Assembly: GCF_900119735.1 (NCBI RefSeq)
Contig: NZ_FPJW01000004.1
Location: 62,001 to 126,000, forward strand
DNA: 64,000 nucleotides
Direction of reading: 5' to 3'
From: Marinospirillum alkaliphilum DSM 21637
Lineage (GTDB): Bacteria > Pseudomonadota > Gammaproteobacteria > Pseudomonadales > Halomonadaceae
The position numbers were made by a program, and so were the translations under genes. The notes below the pieces were generated by a model. It saw only the letters and a program-made list of their open reading frames with translations, was not told the DNA's origin and did no database searches. The number at the start of each line of letters is the position of its first letter. Position 1 is the stretch's first letter. This document shows, piece after piece, positions 35,314 to 44,399 of this stretch.

Positions 35314-38085
35314 GTGGAAAACCTACCCAAAGATCTCTGGCATCACCTGGCTGAAGAGGACGTTTTTGAAGCCCTCAAAAGTAATCACCATGAAGGCCTG
35401 ACCAAACAGGAGGTTGAAGAACGCCTGCGGCTGTTTGGCCCCAACGCCATCACGGCTCAAAAACCGGTTCCAGCCTGGAAGCGCTTCCTGCTGCAATTTC
35501 ACAACCCGCTGATTTACATCCTGCTGGTGGCTACGGTGGTGACCTTCTTCCTGAAGGAGTACATCGACTCGGCGGTTATTTTTGGCGTGGTGATCATCAA
35601 CGCCATCATTGGTTACATGCAGGAATCCAAAGCAGAAGAAGCGATCAATTCGCTGAAAAAAATGCTGTCTGCCAATGCCAATGTGGTGCGTGATGGCAAA
35701 CGCATTTCCGTACCGGCTACTGAACTGGTGCCGGGCGACATTGTTTATCTGGCATCCGGCGACAAGGTGCCTGCCGACCTGCGCCTGTTTGAAAACCGCG
35801 ACCTGCAGATTGATGAGTCGGCATTGACCGGTGAATCTGTGGCAGTGCAGAAAGAGCGTGCACAGCTGGAAAAAGACACGGTACTGGCGGATCGCGTCAA
35901 CATGGCTTTTGCCGGCACTCTGGTGACCTATGGTCAGGGCGGCGGCGTGGTGATTGCCACTGGTGATGACACGGAAACCGGCAAGATTGCCCACATGATT
36001 TCCGAAGCTGTCAGTCTGGATACACCACTGACCCAGAAAATCCATGCCTTCAGCAAAATCCTGCTGTATGTGATCCTGGGCCTGGCTGCCGTTACCTTCC
36101 TGGTTGGCCTGTTCCATGGTCAGGACTGGGTCTCCACCTTCATGGCCGCTGTCGCACTGGCGGTAGCCGCCATTCCTGAAGGTCTGCCAGCCGTAGTCAC
36201 CATCACCCTGGCCATTGGTGTACGCCGCATGGCGATGCGTAATGCCATCGTGCGGAAATTGCCTGCAGTGGAAACCCTCGGCTCCACCACCATCATCTGC
36301 TCTGACAAGACCGGTACCCTGACTGAAAACCAGATGACGGTACAGAAGGTGTTTGCCGGGGACCAGGAATATGACCTGTCTGGCAGTGGTTACCAGCCGG
36401 AAGGTGAAGTCAAACCTGTGGATGGCACTGCCTTGACCAGCCTGCCTGTTGCACTGCGTGAGTGCCTGGTGGCTGGTCTGATCAGCAATGACTCCGACCT
36501 GATCCAGAAAGAGGGCTTGTGGCAGGTACAAGGTGACCCCACCGAAGGTGCACTGATCACCTCCGGCCTGAAAGCAGGGCTGGATCGTGATGCGCTGCTG
36601 CAAACCCACAAGCGCCTGGATGTGATTCCGTTTGAGTCCGACCGCCAGTACATGGCCACCCTGCATCACTTTGATGAACAGCAGAATGTCATTTACCTGA
36701 AAGGCTCACTGGAGCGCACCCTGATTCGCTGCAAGGACGCTCAGGATGCCGAGGGCAATCCCCTTGCGCTGGATCGCGACAAGATCACCGCCATGGCTGA
36801 AAAGTTTGCCGCCATGGGTCTGCGGGTGCTGTGCCTGGCCATGCAGCGGGTGCCGAAGAGTGAAACCACCTTTGACCGCTTCCATTCACAGGAAGATGCT
36901 GAACAGCTGACCTTTATTGGTCTGCAGGCCATGATTGATCCACCGCGTGCCGAAGCCATTCGTGCAGTGGCCACCTGTCAGCGTGCCGGTATCTCGGTGA
37001 AAATGATCACCGGTGACCACGCCCTGACGGCTCGCGCCATTGCCGAACAGATCGGCATTGCCCATCCGGAAGGCAAGGAAGAAAAACATCGGGTATTAAC
37101 CGGCCGTGAACTGGCGGAAATGAGTGACCACGAGCTGCTGGCTGAAGTAGAGAAAGTCGCAGTATTTGCCCGTGTTGCCCCGGAGCAGAAGCTGAAACTG
37201 GTGACTGCACTGCAAGCCAAAAAACACGTGGTCGCCATGACCGGTGACGGGGTGAATGATGCACCCGCACTGAAAAAGGCTGATATCGGTGTGGCCATGG
37301 GCATTGCCGGCACGGAAGTATCCAAAGAAGCGGCCGACATGGTGTTGACCGATGACAACTTCGCCACCATTGAGGGTGCGGTGGAAGAAGGTCGTAACGT
37401 GTTCGACAACCTGGTGAAATTCATCACCTGGATTCTGCCCACCAACATGGGTCAGGGCATGGTGATCATGGTGGCCATCCTGATTGGTGCCACCCTGCCG
37501 GTATTGCCGGTGCAGGCCCTGTGGCTGAACATGACCACGGCCGTTTTCCTGGGTTTGATGCTGGCCTTTGAACCCCGCGAACCCGGCATCATGAAGCGCA
37601 TGCCGCGTATTCCTGACTCACCAATTCTCAGTGGTGAAATGATGGGGCGCATTGTGTCCGTCAGTACCCTGCTGTTGATAGGTGCCTTTGGTCTGTTCCA
37701 GTGGGCACTGGCTCAGGGAGAAACAGAGGAAGTGGCACGCACTCTGGCCGTCACCCTGTTTGTGGTGGTGCAGAGCGCCTTCCTGTTCAACTGCCGCTCA
37801 CTGACCATCAGCCTGTTCCGCACCCCCATCTTTTCCAACCCCTGGATCTGGGGTGGTGTTGGTGCCATGCTGCTGGCCCAACTGGCCTTTATCTATACCC
37901 CGCTGATGAACACCCTGTTCCAGAGTGCTCCACTGACCCTGCAGCACTGGGGCCTGATGCTGGCGTACGGGGTGGTGGTGCTGTTGCTGGTTGAAGTGGA
38001 AAAAGCCTTCTGGCGTGCACGTAAAGCCAGAAAAACCAAGACATCAGAAAGGACAGGGAGCAGTGAACAGCAGTCGCTCTCCTGA
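35314..38085 (+). CDS. P-type cation-transporting ATPase (type II)
   Basis: 923 residues from GTG at 35314, chosen because AAGGAGG stands seven bases upstream; the frame is open further up but without that signal. Order: cation-ATPase N-domain (1-70), actuator with ALTGES near 165, PEGLP membrane motif, phosphorylation site SDKTGTLTENQM near 328, nucleotide domain, hinge TGDGVNDAPALKKADIG, and a C-terminal membrane block. This is the calcium-ATPase-like PMR1/CtpF class, which moves Ca2+ or other divalent or alkali cations; the ion is not clear. Its last 42 bp overlap the convergent rluA gene. Confidence 0.95.
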   Translation: MENLPKDLWHHLAEEDVFEALKSNHHEGLTKQEVEERLRLFGPNAITAQKPVPAWKRFLLQFHNPLIYILLVATVVTFFLKEYIDSAVIFGVVIINAIIGYMQESKAEEAINSLKKMLSANANVVRDGKRISVPATELVPGDIVYLASGDKVPADLRLFENRDLQIDESALTGESVAVQKERAQLEKDTVLADRVNMAFAGTLVTYGQGGGVVIATGDDTETGKIAHMISEAVSLDTPLTQKIHAFSKILLYVILGLAAVTFLVGLFHGQDWVSTFMAAVALAVAAIPEGLPAVVTITLAIGVRRMAMRNAIVRKLPAVETLGSTTIICSDKTGTLTENQMTVQKVFAGDQEYDLSGSGYQPEGEVKPVDGTALTSLPVALRECLVAGLISNDSDLIQKEGLWQVQGDPTEGALITSGLKAGLDRDALLQTHKRLDVIPFESDRQYMATLHHFDEQQNVIYLKGSLERTLIRCKDAQDAEGNPLALDRDKITAMAEKFAAMGLRVLCLAMQRVPKSETTFDRFHSQEDAEQLTFIGLQAMIDPPRAEAIRAVATCQRAGISVKMITGDHALTARAIAEQIGIAHPEGKEEKHRVLTGRELAEMSDHELLAEVEKVAVFARVAPEQKLKLVTALQAKKHVVAMTGDGVNDAPALKKADIGVAMGIAGTEVSKEAADMVLTDDNFATIEGAVEEGRNVFDNLVKFITWILPTNMGQGMVIMVAILIGATLPVLPVQALWLNMTTAVFLGLMLAFEPREPGIMKRMPRIPDSPILSGEMMGRIVSVSTLLLIGAFGLFQWALAQGETEEVARTLAVTLFVVVQSAFLFNCRSLTISLFRTPIFSNPWIWGGVGAMLLAQLAFIYTPLMNTLFQSAPLTLQHWGLMLAYGVVVLLLVEVEKAFWRARKARKTKTSERTGSSEQQSLS

Positions 38086-38700
38086 GTAAGGATGACCCAC
38101 CTCCAGCTCCAGTGCATGCAACAGCAGCCTGGAGCTGGCCTCCAAAGCCTCCCCGGAAGCATAAAAGCGATCACCCAGAATCGGGCAACCTACCGATAAC
38201 AGATGCACCCGCAACTGATGAGAGCGACCTGTCAGTGGGTAAAGCTCCAGCAAACTGGTTGGCCCCTCCTGCTTCAGCACCCGGTAGCGGGTTAATGAAG
38301 GCTTGCCGGTTTCAAAGCAGACCTTCTGCAAGGGTCGATTGGGCCAGTCACAAATCAACGGTAGATTGATTTCACCCTCCAGCTCCGGCGGGCAACCCCA
38401 GACCCTGGCGCGATACACCTTACGCGTCTGACGCTCCTGAAACTGGATTTTCAGAGCCCGCTCGGCTTTTTTACGCAGGGTCAGCAGCAATACACCGGAA
38501 GTATCCATATCCAGTCGATGCACCAGCTCAGCATAAGGGTTTAATTCCTTGGCGCGTGATTCAGCACTGTCATGCATGGCTGGGTCACGACCAGGATTGG
38601 ATAACAGGCCAGCCGGTTTGTTGAGCACCAGCAGGTCCTTGTCCTGATAGAGGATATCCAGCCAGGGTTCAACAGGCGGTTGGTAGTCCAGCGGATTCAT
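38044..38700 (-). CDS. rluA: Dual-specificity pseudouridine synthase RluA
   Basis: 218 residues, aligning along the whole length with E. coli RluA: LDILYQDKDLLVLNKPAGLLSNPGR, catalytic HRLDMDTSGV, NLPLICDWPNRP-KQKVC-like block, GRSHQLRVHLLSVGCPILGDRFYA. It makes pseudouridine at 23S U746 and tRNA U32. The ATG overlaps the stop of the upstream DUF2288 gene (ATGA), and its 3' end overlaps the P-type ATPase gene. Confidence 0.97.
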   Translation of the reverse strand: MNPLDYQPPVEPWLDILYQDKDLLVLNKPAGLLSNPGRDPAMHDSAESRAKELNPYAELVHRLDMDTSGVLLLTLRKKAERALKIQFQERQTRKVYRARVWGCPPELEGEINLPLICDWPNRPLQKVCFETGKPSLTRYRVLKQEGPTSLLELYPLTGRSHQLRVHLLSVGCPILGDRFYASGEALEASSRLLLHALELEVGHPYSGERLLFTAPCPF

Positions 38701-39056
38701 TGCAACCGGGCACTGGCTGGTTTACCAGCAGCTTCATTTTCGCCTCGTTGTTGCACCAGTACCCAGGGCGCAACAACCAATGCCCAGACAGCGGCGGACT
38801 CATGGTGCCAGGTATGTGCATCAGCATCAGCCACCGGACCAATTTCACCACTGGCCAACCAGGCTTCAAACTGAGGTTTATTGTCACTGATCAGCTGCAT
38901 GGCAACTTCCACCAGATCCAGTTGGTCAGCAACCTGTACCACCACACCACGGGCATGGTGTGCTTCCAGCTCACGCCAACCAATACGCGCGGTTTCAAGC
39001 GCCAGCTTCTGGCGCAACAGCTGCGGGTCTTTGGGGTCTGGGGCTTGCTGTGACAT
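38697..39056 (-). CDS. DUF2288 family protein
   Basis: 119 residues from ATG at 39056 (the in-frame TTG one codon earlier is less likely). Matches DUF2288: TARIGWRELEAHHARGVVVQV, then WLASGEIGPVADADAHTW. Soluble, function unknown. The C-terminal ~25 residues are variable. Overlap with rluA by four bases shows a two-gene operon, suggesting but not proving a link to RNA modification. Confidence 0.8.
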   Translation of the reverse strand: MSQQAPDPKDPQLLRQKLALETARIGWRELEAHHARGVVVQVADQLDLVEVAMQLISDNKPQFEAWLASGEIGPVADADAHTWHHESAAVWALVVAPWVLVQQRGENEAAGKPASARLQ

Positions 39057-39190
39057 CAATCGCTACCTCGTTGACTTGTTGGATCAATTTTCTTTAATGC
39101 CCGGCGAATTTGCGTGTAGTATTAATTCAGCTGCACGGCAGAGAAGGCATTCTAGTGGATTCAACGCCTGGATGCGAAACCGCAGCTCAA

Positions 39191-39198
39191 AACAAAAA
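39191..39198 (+). promoter_or_regulatory. A-rich AANAANAA motif in the dctP leader (possible Crc/Hfq site)
   Basis: AACAAAAA fits the catabolite-activity motif AANAANAA bound by Hfq with Crc in Pseudomonas. It lies about 17 nt before the ribosome-binding site GGGAG of the TRAP binding-protein gene. A crc gene is in this window. Short A-rich runs occur by chance, so this is tentative. Confidence 0.35.
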
Positions 39199-39228
39199 TA
39201 CCAAAATCGACTTGGGAGCTTTTTGAAC

Positions 39229-40347
39229 ATGAAAGATCAAACCGTTGATCAGGGCAAACGCAGCTTTCTGAAAACTGCTGCTGTTGGTGCCGGTGCCGCT
39301 GCCGCCGCCACAGTTGCTGCCCCCGCCATTGCCCAGCGCAACATCACCTGGCGCATGGTCACCACCTGGCCTCGCAACTTCCCCGGTCTGGGCGTGGGTG
39401 CCCAGCGTCTGGCTGATCGCATTACCGCCATGTCCGGTGGCCGCCTGACTGTTCGTGTATTTGCAGCGGGCGAGCTGGTTCCGGCACTGCAGTCCTTTGA
39501 TGCCGTTATCGAAGGCTCGGCAGAGATGAGCCACGGTGCAGCCTACTACTGGCAGAACAAAAGCCAGGCAACCTCCTTTTTCACCGGTGTTCCTTATGGT
39601 ATGACCTCCCGCGAGCTGTCCGCCTGGGTACGCTTCATGGGCGGTCAGGAAATCTGGGACAAGGTGTATGACCAGTTTGGTGTCAAAGGCTTCCTGTCCG
39701 GTGATACCGGTACTCAGGCCGGTGGCTGGTTCCGCCGTGAAATCAAGAGCCTGGCCGACATTCAGGGCATCAACTTCCGTACCCCCGGTCTGGGTGGTCA
39801 GGTCTGGTCCCGCATGGGTGCCAACGTCACCAACATGGCTGCCGGTGAAATCTATCAGGCACTCCAGTCTGGTGCTCTGGACGCCGCTGAGTTTGTAGGC
39901 CCCTACAACGATCTGGCGCTGGGTTTCCACCAGATCTGCAAGGAATACTACCTGCCCAGCTTCATCGAGCCGGGCCTGGCCACTGAGCTGGTAGTGAACA
40001 AGTCCAAGTTTGCTGCCCTGCCTCAGGATCTGCAGCGCATTGTTGAAATCGCCTGTCAGGCTGAATACGACCAGGTGGCTTCCGACTTCTACGCCAACGA
40101 CCCGGTGGCATTAAAAACCCTGGTGGAGCGTCATGGCGTCAACCTGCGCACCTTCCCGGAAGACCTGCTGGAAGCGGGTGCCAAGGCCTCCATGGACATC
40201 GTTAACGAGCTGCGTCAGCACCGTGATCCACTGACCCGCGAAACAGCAGAAAGCTTCGTCAAGAACTTCAACCTGCTGCGCACGCGTACCGAGCTGGTGG
40301 ATCAGCGTTTTGGTCTGGCCCGCGAGAAGTACATCAAGTACACCTGA
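39229..40347 (+). CDS. TRAP transporter substrate-binding protein (DctP type)
   Basis: 372 residues from ATG at 39229 (GGGAG upstream). A Tat-like signal, GKRSFLKTAAVGAG with KR rather than RR, precedes an Ala-rich core and AIA-Q cleavage region; export may be Tat or Sec. The mature protein has the DctP fold: ITWRMVTTWPRNFPGLGVGA, RVFAAGELVPALQSFDAV, AAYYWQNKS, and RTPGLGGQVWSRMGANVTNM. The sequence resembles the TakP-like group that binds 2-oxo acids, so an organic acid is the likely ligand. The permease genes lie just after it on the opposite strand. Confidence 0.92.
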   Translation: MKDQTVDQGKRSFLKTAAVGAGAAAAATVAAPAIAQRNITWRMVTTWPRNFPGLGVGAQRLADRITAMSGGRLTVRVFAAGELVPALQSFDAVIEGSAEMSHGAAYYWQNKSQATSFFTGVPYGMTSRELSAWVRFMGGQEIWDKVYDQFGVKGFLSGDTGTQAGGWFRREIKSLADIQGINFRTPGLGGQVWSRMGANVTNMAAGEIYQALQSGALDAAEFVGPYNDLALGFHQICKEYYLPSFIEPGLATELVVNKSKFAALPQDLQRIVEIACQAEYDQVASDFYANDPVALKTLVERHGVNLRTFPEDLLEAGAKASMDIVNELRQHRDPLTRETAESFVKNFNLLRTRTELVDQRFGLAREKYIKYT

Positions 40348-40365
40348 TTGCAGGTGCTCTGATGT

Positions 40366-40396
40366 AAAAAAACCCGTCGCATGCGACGGGTTTTTT
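40366..40396. terminator. Bidirectional terminator between dctP and dctM
   Basis: CCCGTCGC and GCGACGGG flanked by A and T runs form a long symmetric palindrome (40366-40396) with T tracts for both strands, separating the convergent genes. Confidence 0.95.
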
Positions 40397-40413
40397 ATTG
40401 GCTGCTGCGCTGA

Positions 40414-41808
40414 TCAACTGCCGTACAACAGATTCGGCAGCCAGGTCACCAGACCGGGGAAGGCGATCAGAATGCCCATCGCAATAATCTGCAACACCAC
40501 AAAGGGCAGTACCCCTTCATAAATCTGGCGAGTGGACACCGAAGAGGGTGCCACACCCCTGAGATAAAAGAGTGAGAAACCAAAAGGCGGCGTCAGGAAG
40601 CTGGTCTGCAGGTTCACTGCCACCATCACACCCAGCCAGATCGGGTCCACACCCATCATCAACAATACCGGTGCCGTGATCGGCAACACAATAAAGATGA
40701 TCTCAAAGGTATCCAGGATGAAACCCAGCAGGAACATCAGCAGCATCACAAACAGGATGGCGCCCAGCTTGCCACCCGGCAGGCTGTTGAGGAAGTCATT
40801 CACCAGCTCCTCACCACCCATCATGCGGAACACCAGCGAGAAAACCGATGCACCCAGCAGAATCACAAAAATCATGGTGGTGGTGTTGGCAGTGGCCAGC
40901 ATCACCTGACGCAGGTTGGTCAGGGTCAGCTTGCGACTCATGGCTGCCAGCAGCATGGCACCCACGGCACCCACCGAGGCTGATTCAGTGGGAGTGGCAA
41001 TACCACTCAGAATCGAGCCAAGCACTGCAAAAATCAGAATCAGCGGGGGGATCAGGCTGGTCAGAATATCCCTTCCCAGATCCTTGCGCTCCTGTTCAGT
41101 CACTTCCAGTGCCGGACAGCTTTCTGGCTGACGCACAGCCTTGAACACCATCCACAGCATATAAAGGACGATCAACATCAAACCCGGTATAAAGGCACCG
41201 GCAAACAGGTCACCGACCGAAACCACGGAAGGTGCAAAGTTACCCTGCGCCATCTGCACCTGGGAGTTGATGCCAGACAGCATGTCCCCCATAAAAATCA
41301 GAACGGTCGACGGCGGAATGATCTGACCCAGGGTGCCGGAAGCACAGATCACACCACAGGCCAGACGTGGGTCATAACCGGCGCGCATCATGGCTGGCAG
41401 GGACAGCAGCCCCATGGTCACCACCGTAGCACCAACAATGCCCGTGGATGCCGCCAACAGTGCACCGACTACAATCACTGACAGACCAAGGCCACCGCGC
41501 AGGGTGCCGAACAGACGCCCCATGGTGATCAGCAGACGTTCTGCAATACCGGATCGCTCCAGCATCATGCCCATGAAAATAAATAGCGGCACAGCCACCA
41601 GCACCTCATTCAGCATCACGCCCATGTAACGGGGGGCAAGACTGTTGAAGTTGGACAGATCAAACACACCGATCAGGTAACCGATACCGGCAAAGAACAG
41701 GGATACACCAGCGAGCGAGAAGGCAACCGGATAACCCAGCATCAACACTGCAATGATGCCGAAAAACATGATGAGTGAAAGAATCTCACCAATCAGCTGA
41801 TAATCCAT
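40414..41808 (-). CDS. TRAP transporter large permease (DctM type)
   Basis: 464 residues with about 12 hydrophobic segments and the DctM family blocks: FSLAGVSLFFAGIG, VAVPLFIFMGMMLERSGIAERLL, ASTGIVGATVVTMGLLSLPAMM and GTLGQIIPPSTVLIFMGD. Sodium-driven import of the ligand delivered by the binding protein. Its start overlaps the stop of dctQ (TAATG). A binding-protein gene on the facing strand completes the set. Confidence 0.96.
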   Translation of the reverse strand: MDYQLIGEILSLIMFFGIIAVLMLGYPVAFSLAGVSLFFAGIGYLIGVFDLSNFNSLAPRYMGVMLNEVLVAVPLFIFMGMMLERSGIAERLLITMGRLFGTLRGGLGLSVIVVGALLAASTGIVGATVVTMGLLSLPAMMRAGYDPRLACGVICASGTLGQIIPPSTVLIFMGDMLSGINSQVQMAQGNFAPSVVSVGDLFAGAFIPGLMLIVLYMLWMVFKAVRQPESCPALEVTEQERKDLGRDILTSLIPPLILIFAVLGSILSGIATPTESASVGAVGAMLLAAMSRKLTLTNLRQVMLATANTTTMIFVILLGASVFSLVFRMMGGEELVNDFLNSLPGGKLGAILFVMLLMFLLGFILDTFEIIFIVLPITAPVLLMMGVDPIWLGVMVAVNLQTSFLTPPFGFSLFYLRGVAPSSVSTRQIYEGVLPFVVLQIIAMGILIAFPGLVTWLPNLLYGS

Positions 41809-42356
41809 TATTTGTCCTCCTGATAACGGTGCATCTCAGGAAGCAGGTCTTCCCTGTCCAGCAATACCAGCAAACCCCGCAGAAACATGGCCAAGGCCTG
41901 CAAGGCAATGACCACTGCAAAAACCAGAATGAAGGTTTTGATCACATACAAGCCCGGCATGCCGCCAAAGTTGGCCGAGCCTTCCATAAAACGCCAGGAG
42001 CGCTGCACATAGGGCAAACCATAACTGAACAACACCCAGACAAAAGGGCCGACAAAAAACACACTGCCAAACATGTCGACCATGGCTTTACGCCTGCGGC
42101 TGGCCGGGCGGTAAAAAATATCCACCCGCACATGGGAGTTGTTGTACAGGGCAAAGCCGGCAATACCCATAAACATCATGGCATTCAGCCAGACGTACAG
42201 GTCCTGCATCCAGACATGCCCCATGGAAAACACGTAGCGCAGCACAACCACCGTAAAACACACGAGCACAATACCCAGCGAAAACCAGGAGAAAAAGTGC
42301 CCGAGCAGGATGTTGAGCCGGCTGATAAAACGAACAATCAGCGCTAAAGCCTGCAC
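41808..42356 (-). CDS. TRAP transporter small permease (DctQ type)
   Basis: 182 residues from the GTG at 42356, preceded by GAGGG; the frame is open upstream without a better start. Four membrane segments with MGHVWMQDLYVWLNAMMFM and SHVRVDIFYRPASRR, typical of DctQ. It forms the membrane complex with DctM. Longer than average for DctQ because of an extended last loop. Confidence 0.9.
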   Translation of the reverse strand: MQALALIVRFISRLNILLGHFFSWFSLGIVLVCFTVVVLRYVFSMGHVWMQDLYVWLNAMMFMGIAGFALYNNSHVRVDIFYRPASRRRKAMVDMFGSVFFVGPFVWVLFSYGLPYVQRSWRFMEGSANFGGMPGLYVIKTFILVFAVVIALQALAMFLRGLLVLLDREDLLPEMHRYQEDK

Positions 42357-42461
42357 GTTGCAGCCCTCTTTTTTGTTATCTGTCGATCTTGAATTTAGTT
42401 GATGCAAAATCCCTGTGCGAAACTTTCACAAGTCACTTCCTGATCTGGAGGGCAAGAATAC

Positions 42462-43466
42462 ATGATATTCTTGACCAAAACACTCAAACCCAGCACCTGG
42501 CAAAGGTTTGATATCTCATCCATCCGGACCATTTCCATGCCTGCAAACACTTCATTCAAGAAACTCGAATGGCTGGCTTATCTGCTGCTGATCCTGACCA
42601 CACTATTCTGGGGTGGGAATTTTGTCGTCGGCCGCGCCGTTCATGCTGAAATACCACCCATTGCCCTGGCCTGGTGGCGCTGGTTATTGGCGCTGGTGAT
42701 CATCCTGCCTTTTGCACTGCGTCCGCTGTGGCAAGCGCGTGGCATCCTTCGCCAGCATTGGAAAAACCTGACTCTGATGTCGCTACTGGGTGTAACCGGC
42801 TTTAATACTCTGGTTTATCTGGGATTACAGACCCTGCCTGCCAGTAACGCCATCCTGTTACTTTCCGCCTGCCCGGTCTTTATTCTGGCCTTTTCCTGGT
42901 GGTTTTTTGGGGATCGGGTTAACCAGCTACAGATCCTGGGCATGCTGGTTTCTTTGGGTGGTATTGCCATTCTGGTCAGCAAGGGTGCACCGCTGGACAT
43001 CCTGAGCCAACTGGGCAGTGGCAATGGTAATTTATGGGTACTTACGGCCGTGATCAGCTGGGCACTTTATTCTGTCATGTTACGACTACGCCCGGCCGGA
43101 TTGGGCGGCCTGGCATTTTTTGGGCTGACCACCCTGATCGGGCTGTTGCTGTTAACACCCTTTTATCTTTATGAAATGCTGGTGCAGGGCAAAAGCCTGA
43201 CTTTTAACACCACCAGTCTGCTGAGCATCAGTTATGTGGCAGTATTTGCCTCAGTGGCTGCGTTCCTGTTCTGGAACAAGGGTGTAGAAATCCTGACTGC
43301 GGCCAGAGCAGGGTATTTCATTCACCTGATTCCCGTTTGGGGCCTGCTGCTGGCCAGCCTGTTCCTTGCTGAACGTTTACAGTTGTTCCATTGGCTGGGT
43401 ATGGCGTTTATCTTCTGTGGTATCTGGTTGGCCACCGTTTTAGGGCGTCGCAAAGCAACAAAATGA
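42462..43466 (+). CDS. EamA-family DMT exporter
   Basis: 334 residues with ten membrane segments in two EamA repeats: FWGGNFVVGRAVHAEIPP at the first helix, LPASNAILLLSACPVFI, and a matching second half with AAFLFWNKGVEILTAARAGYFIHLIPVWG. Such proteins export metabolites such as amino acids; the substrate is unknown. The start at 42462 is supported by GGAGGG ten bases upstream; an ATG at 42537 would give a more usual N-terminus (309 residues) but has no ribosome-binding site. Confidence 0.88.
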   Translation: MIFLTKTLKPSTWQRFDISSIRTISMPANTSFKKLEWLAYLLLILTTLFWGGNFVVGRAVHAEIPPIALAWWRWLLALVIILPFALRPLWQARGILRQHWKNLTLMSLLGVTGFNTLVYLGLQTLPASNAILLLSACPVFILAFSWWFFGDRVNQLQILGMLVSLGGIAILVSKGAPLDILSQLGSGNGNLWVLTAVISWALYSVMLRLRPAGLGGLAFFGLTTLIGLLLLTPFYLYEMLVQGKSLTFNTTSLLSISYVAVFASVAAFLFWNKGVEILTAARAGYFIHLIPVWGLLLASLFLAERLQLFHWLGMAFIFCGIWLATVLGRRKATK

Positions 43467-43520
43467 ATTTGTTTCAGCTTGCCCGCCAAAAAAATTCATT
43501 CCCCCAGCATTTTATTCATG

Positions 43521-43546
43521 ATCCCGGCAAGGTAAGCTGCCGGGAT
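43521..43546 (+). promoter_or_regulatory. 9-bp hairpin just upstream of metF
   Basis: ATCCCGGCA (43521-43529) and TGCCGGGAT (43538-43546) form a perfect stem, 22 nt before the metF ATG. It has no T tract. It could end upstream transcripts or structure the metF leader. Confidence 0.45.
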
Positions 43547-43568
43547 ACCCCCAGCCTTGGAAACGAAC

Positions 43569-44399
43569 ATGTCATCTGCCCCTGTAAGCTTTGAATTCTT
43601 CCCCCCCAAAACACCGGCCGGCCAGGAAAAACTGTTGGCTGTGCGTGACCAGTTAGCTGCCACCAACCCGGATTTTTTTTCAGTGACCTATGGTGCCGGT
43701 GGCTCCACTCAGGATGGCACCCTCAAAACCGTATTGGCTTTGCGTGCGACAGGCATCGATACAGCACCACACTTGTCTTGCATTGGTGCCAGCCGGGATG
43801 AGCTGCGTGAGCTGTTAAGAGACTACCGCGCTCAGGGCATAGGTCGTCTGGTGGCATTGCGTGGAGATCTGCCTTCCGGCATGGGCATGGGTGGTGAACT
43901 GCGTTATGCCAATGAACTGGTTGAGTTCATTCGCAGTGAGTTCGGATCAGATTTTATCATTGAAGTGGCCGCCTACCCGGAAGCTCATCCCCAGGCAGCA
44001 GGACTGGAGGCTGATCTGAAAAACTTCATTCGCAAGTGCCAGGCTGGTGCTGACAGCGCCATCACCCAGTACTTCTTCAATGCGGATGCTTATTTCCACT
44101 TTGTGGAACGGGTGCGCGCTGCGGGTGTTGAGATTCCCATCATTCCGGGCATCATGCCGATCACCAACTACAGCAAGCTGGCCCGTTTTTCAGATGCCTG
44201 TGGCGCGGAGATTCCGCGCTGGATTCGCAAACAGCTGGAGTCTTACGGCGATGACAGCGACAGCATCTGTCGCTTTGGTGAGGAAGTTATAGTCCGGCTC
44301 TGTCAACAGTTGCTGGACGGTGGCGCGCCGGGCCTGCATTTTTATACCCTCAACCAGGCTGAACCCTCACTGGCCATCCTGCACCAGCTGGGCAAATAA
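43569..44399 (+). CDS. metF: 5,10-methylenetetrahydrofolate reductase
   Basis: 276 residues from the ATG at 43569. It has the MetF start (VSFEFFPPKTPAGQEKL), the VTYGAGGSTQDGT FAD-site block, LVALRGDLP and TQYFFNADAYFHFVERVRAAG. It reduces methylene-THF to methyl-THF for methionine synthesis, the same cycle served by ahcY. The ribosome-binding site is weak. Its last 33 bp overlap the convergent haem-GGDEF-EAL gene. Confidence 0.97.
   Translation: MSSAPVSFEFFPPKTPAGQEKLLAVRDQLAATNPDFFSVTYGAGGSTQDGTLKTVLALRATGIDTAPHLSCIGASRDELRELLRDYRAQGIGRLVALRGDLPSGMGMGGELRYANELVEFIRSEFGSDFIIEVAAYPEAHPQAAGLEADLKNFIRKCQAGADSAITQYFFNADAYFHFVERVRAAGVEIPIIPGIMPITNYSKLARFSDACGAEIPRWIRKQLESYGDDSDSICRFGEEVIVRLCQQLLDGGAPGLHFYTLNQAEPSLAILHQLGK

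Noticed and set aside
35323-36669. 448-residue minus-strand reading frame opposite the P-type ATPase
   Set aside because: It lies wholly within the coding region of a full P-type ATPase and has the composition of a reversed gene.
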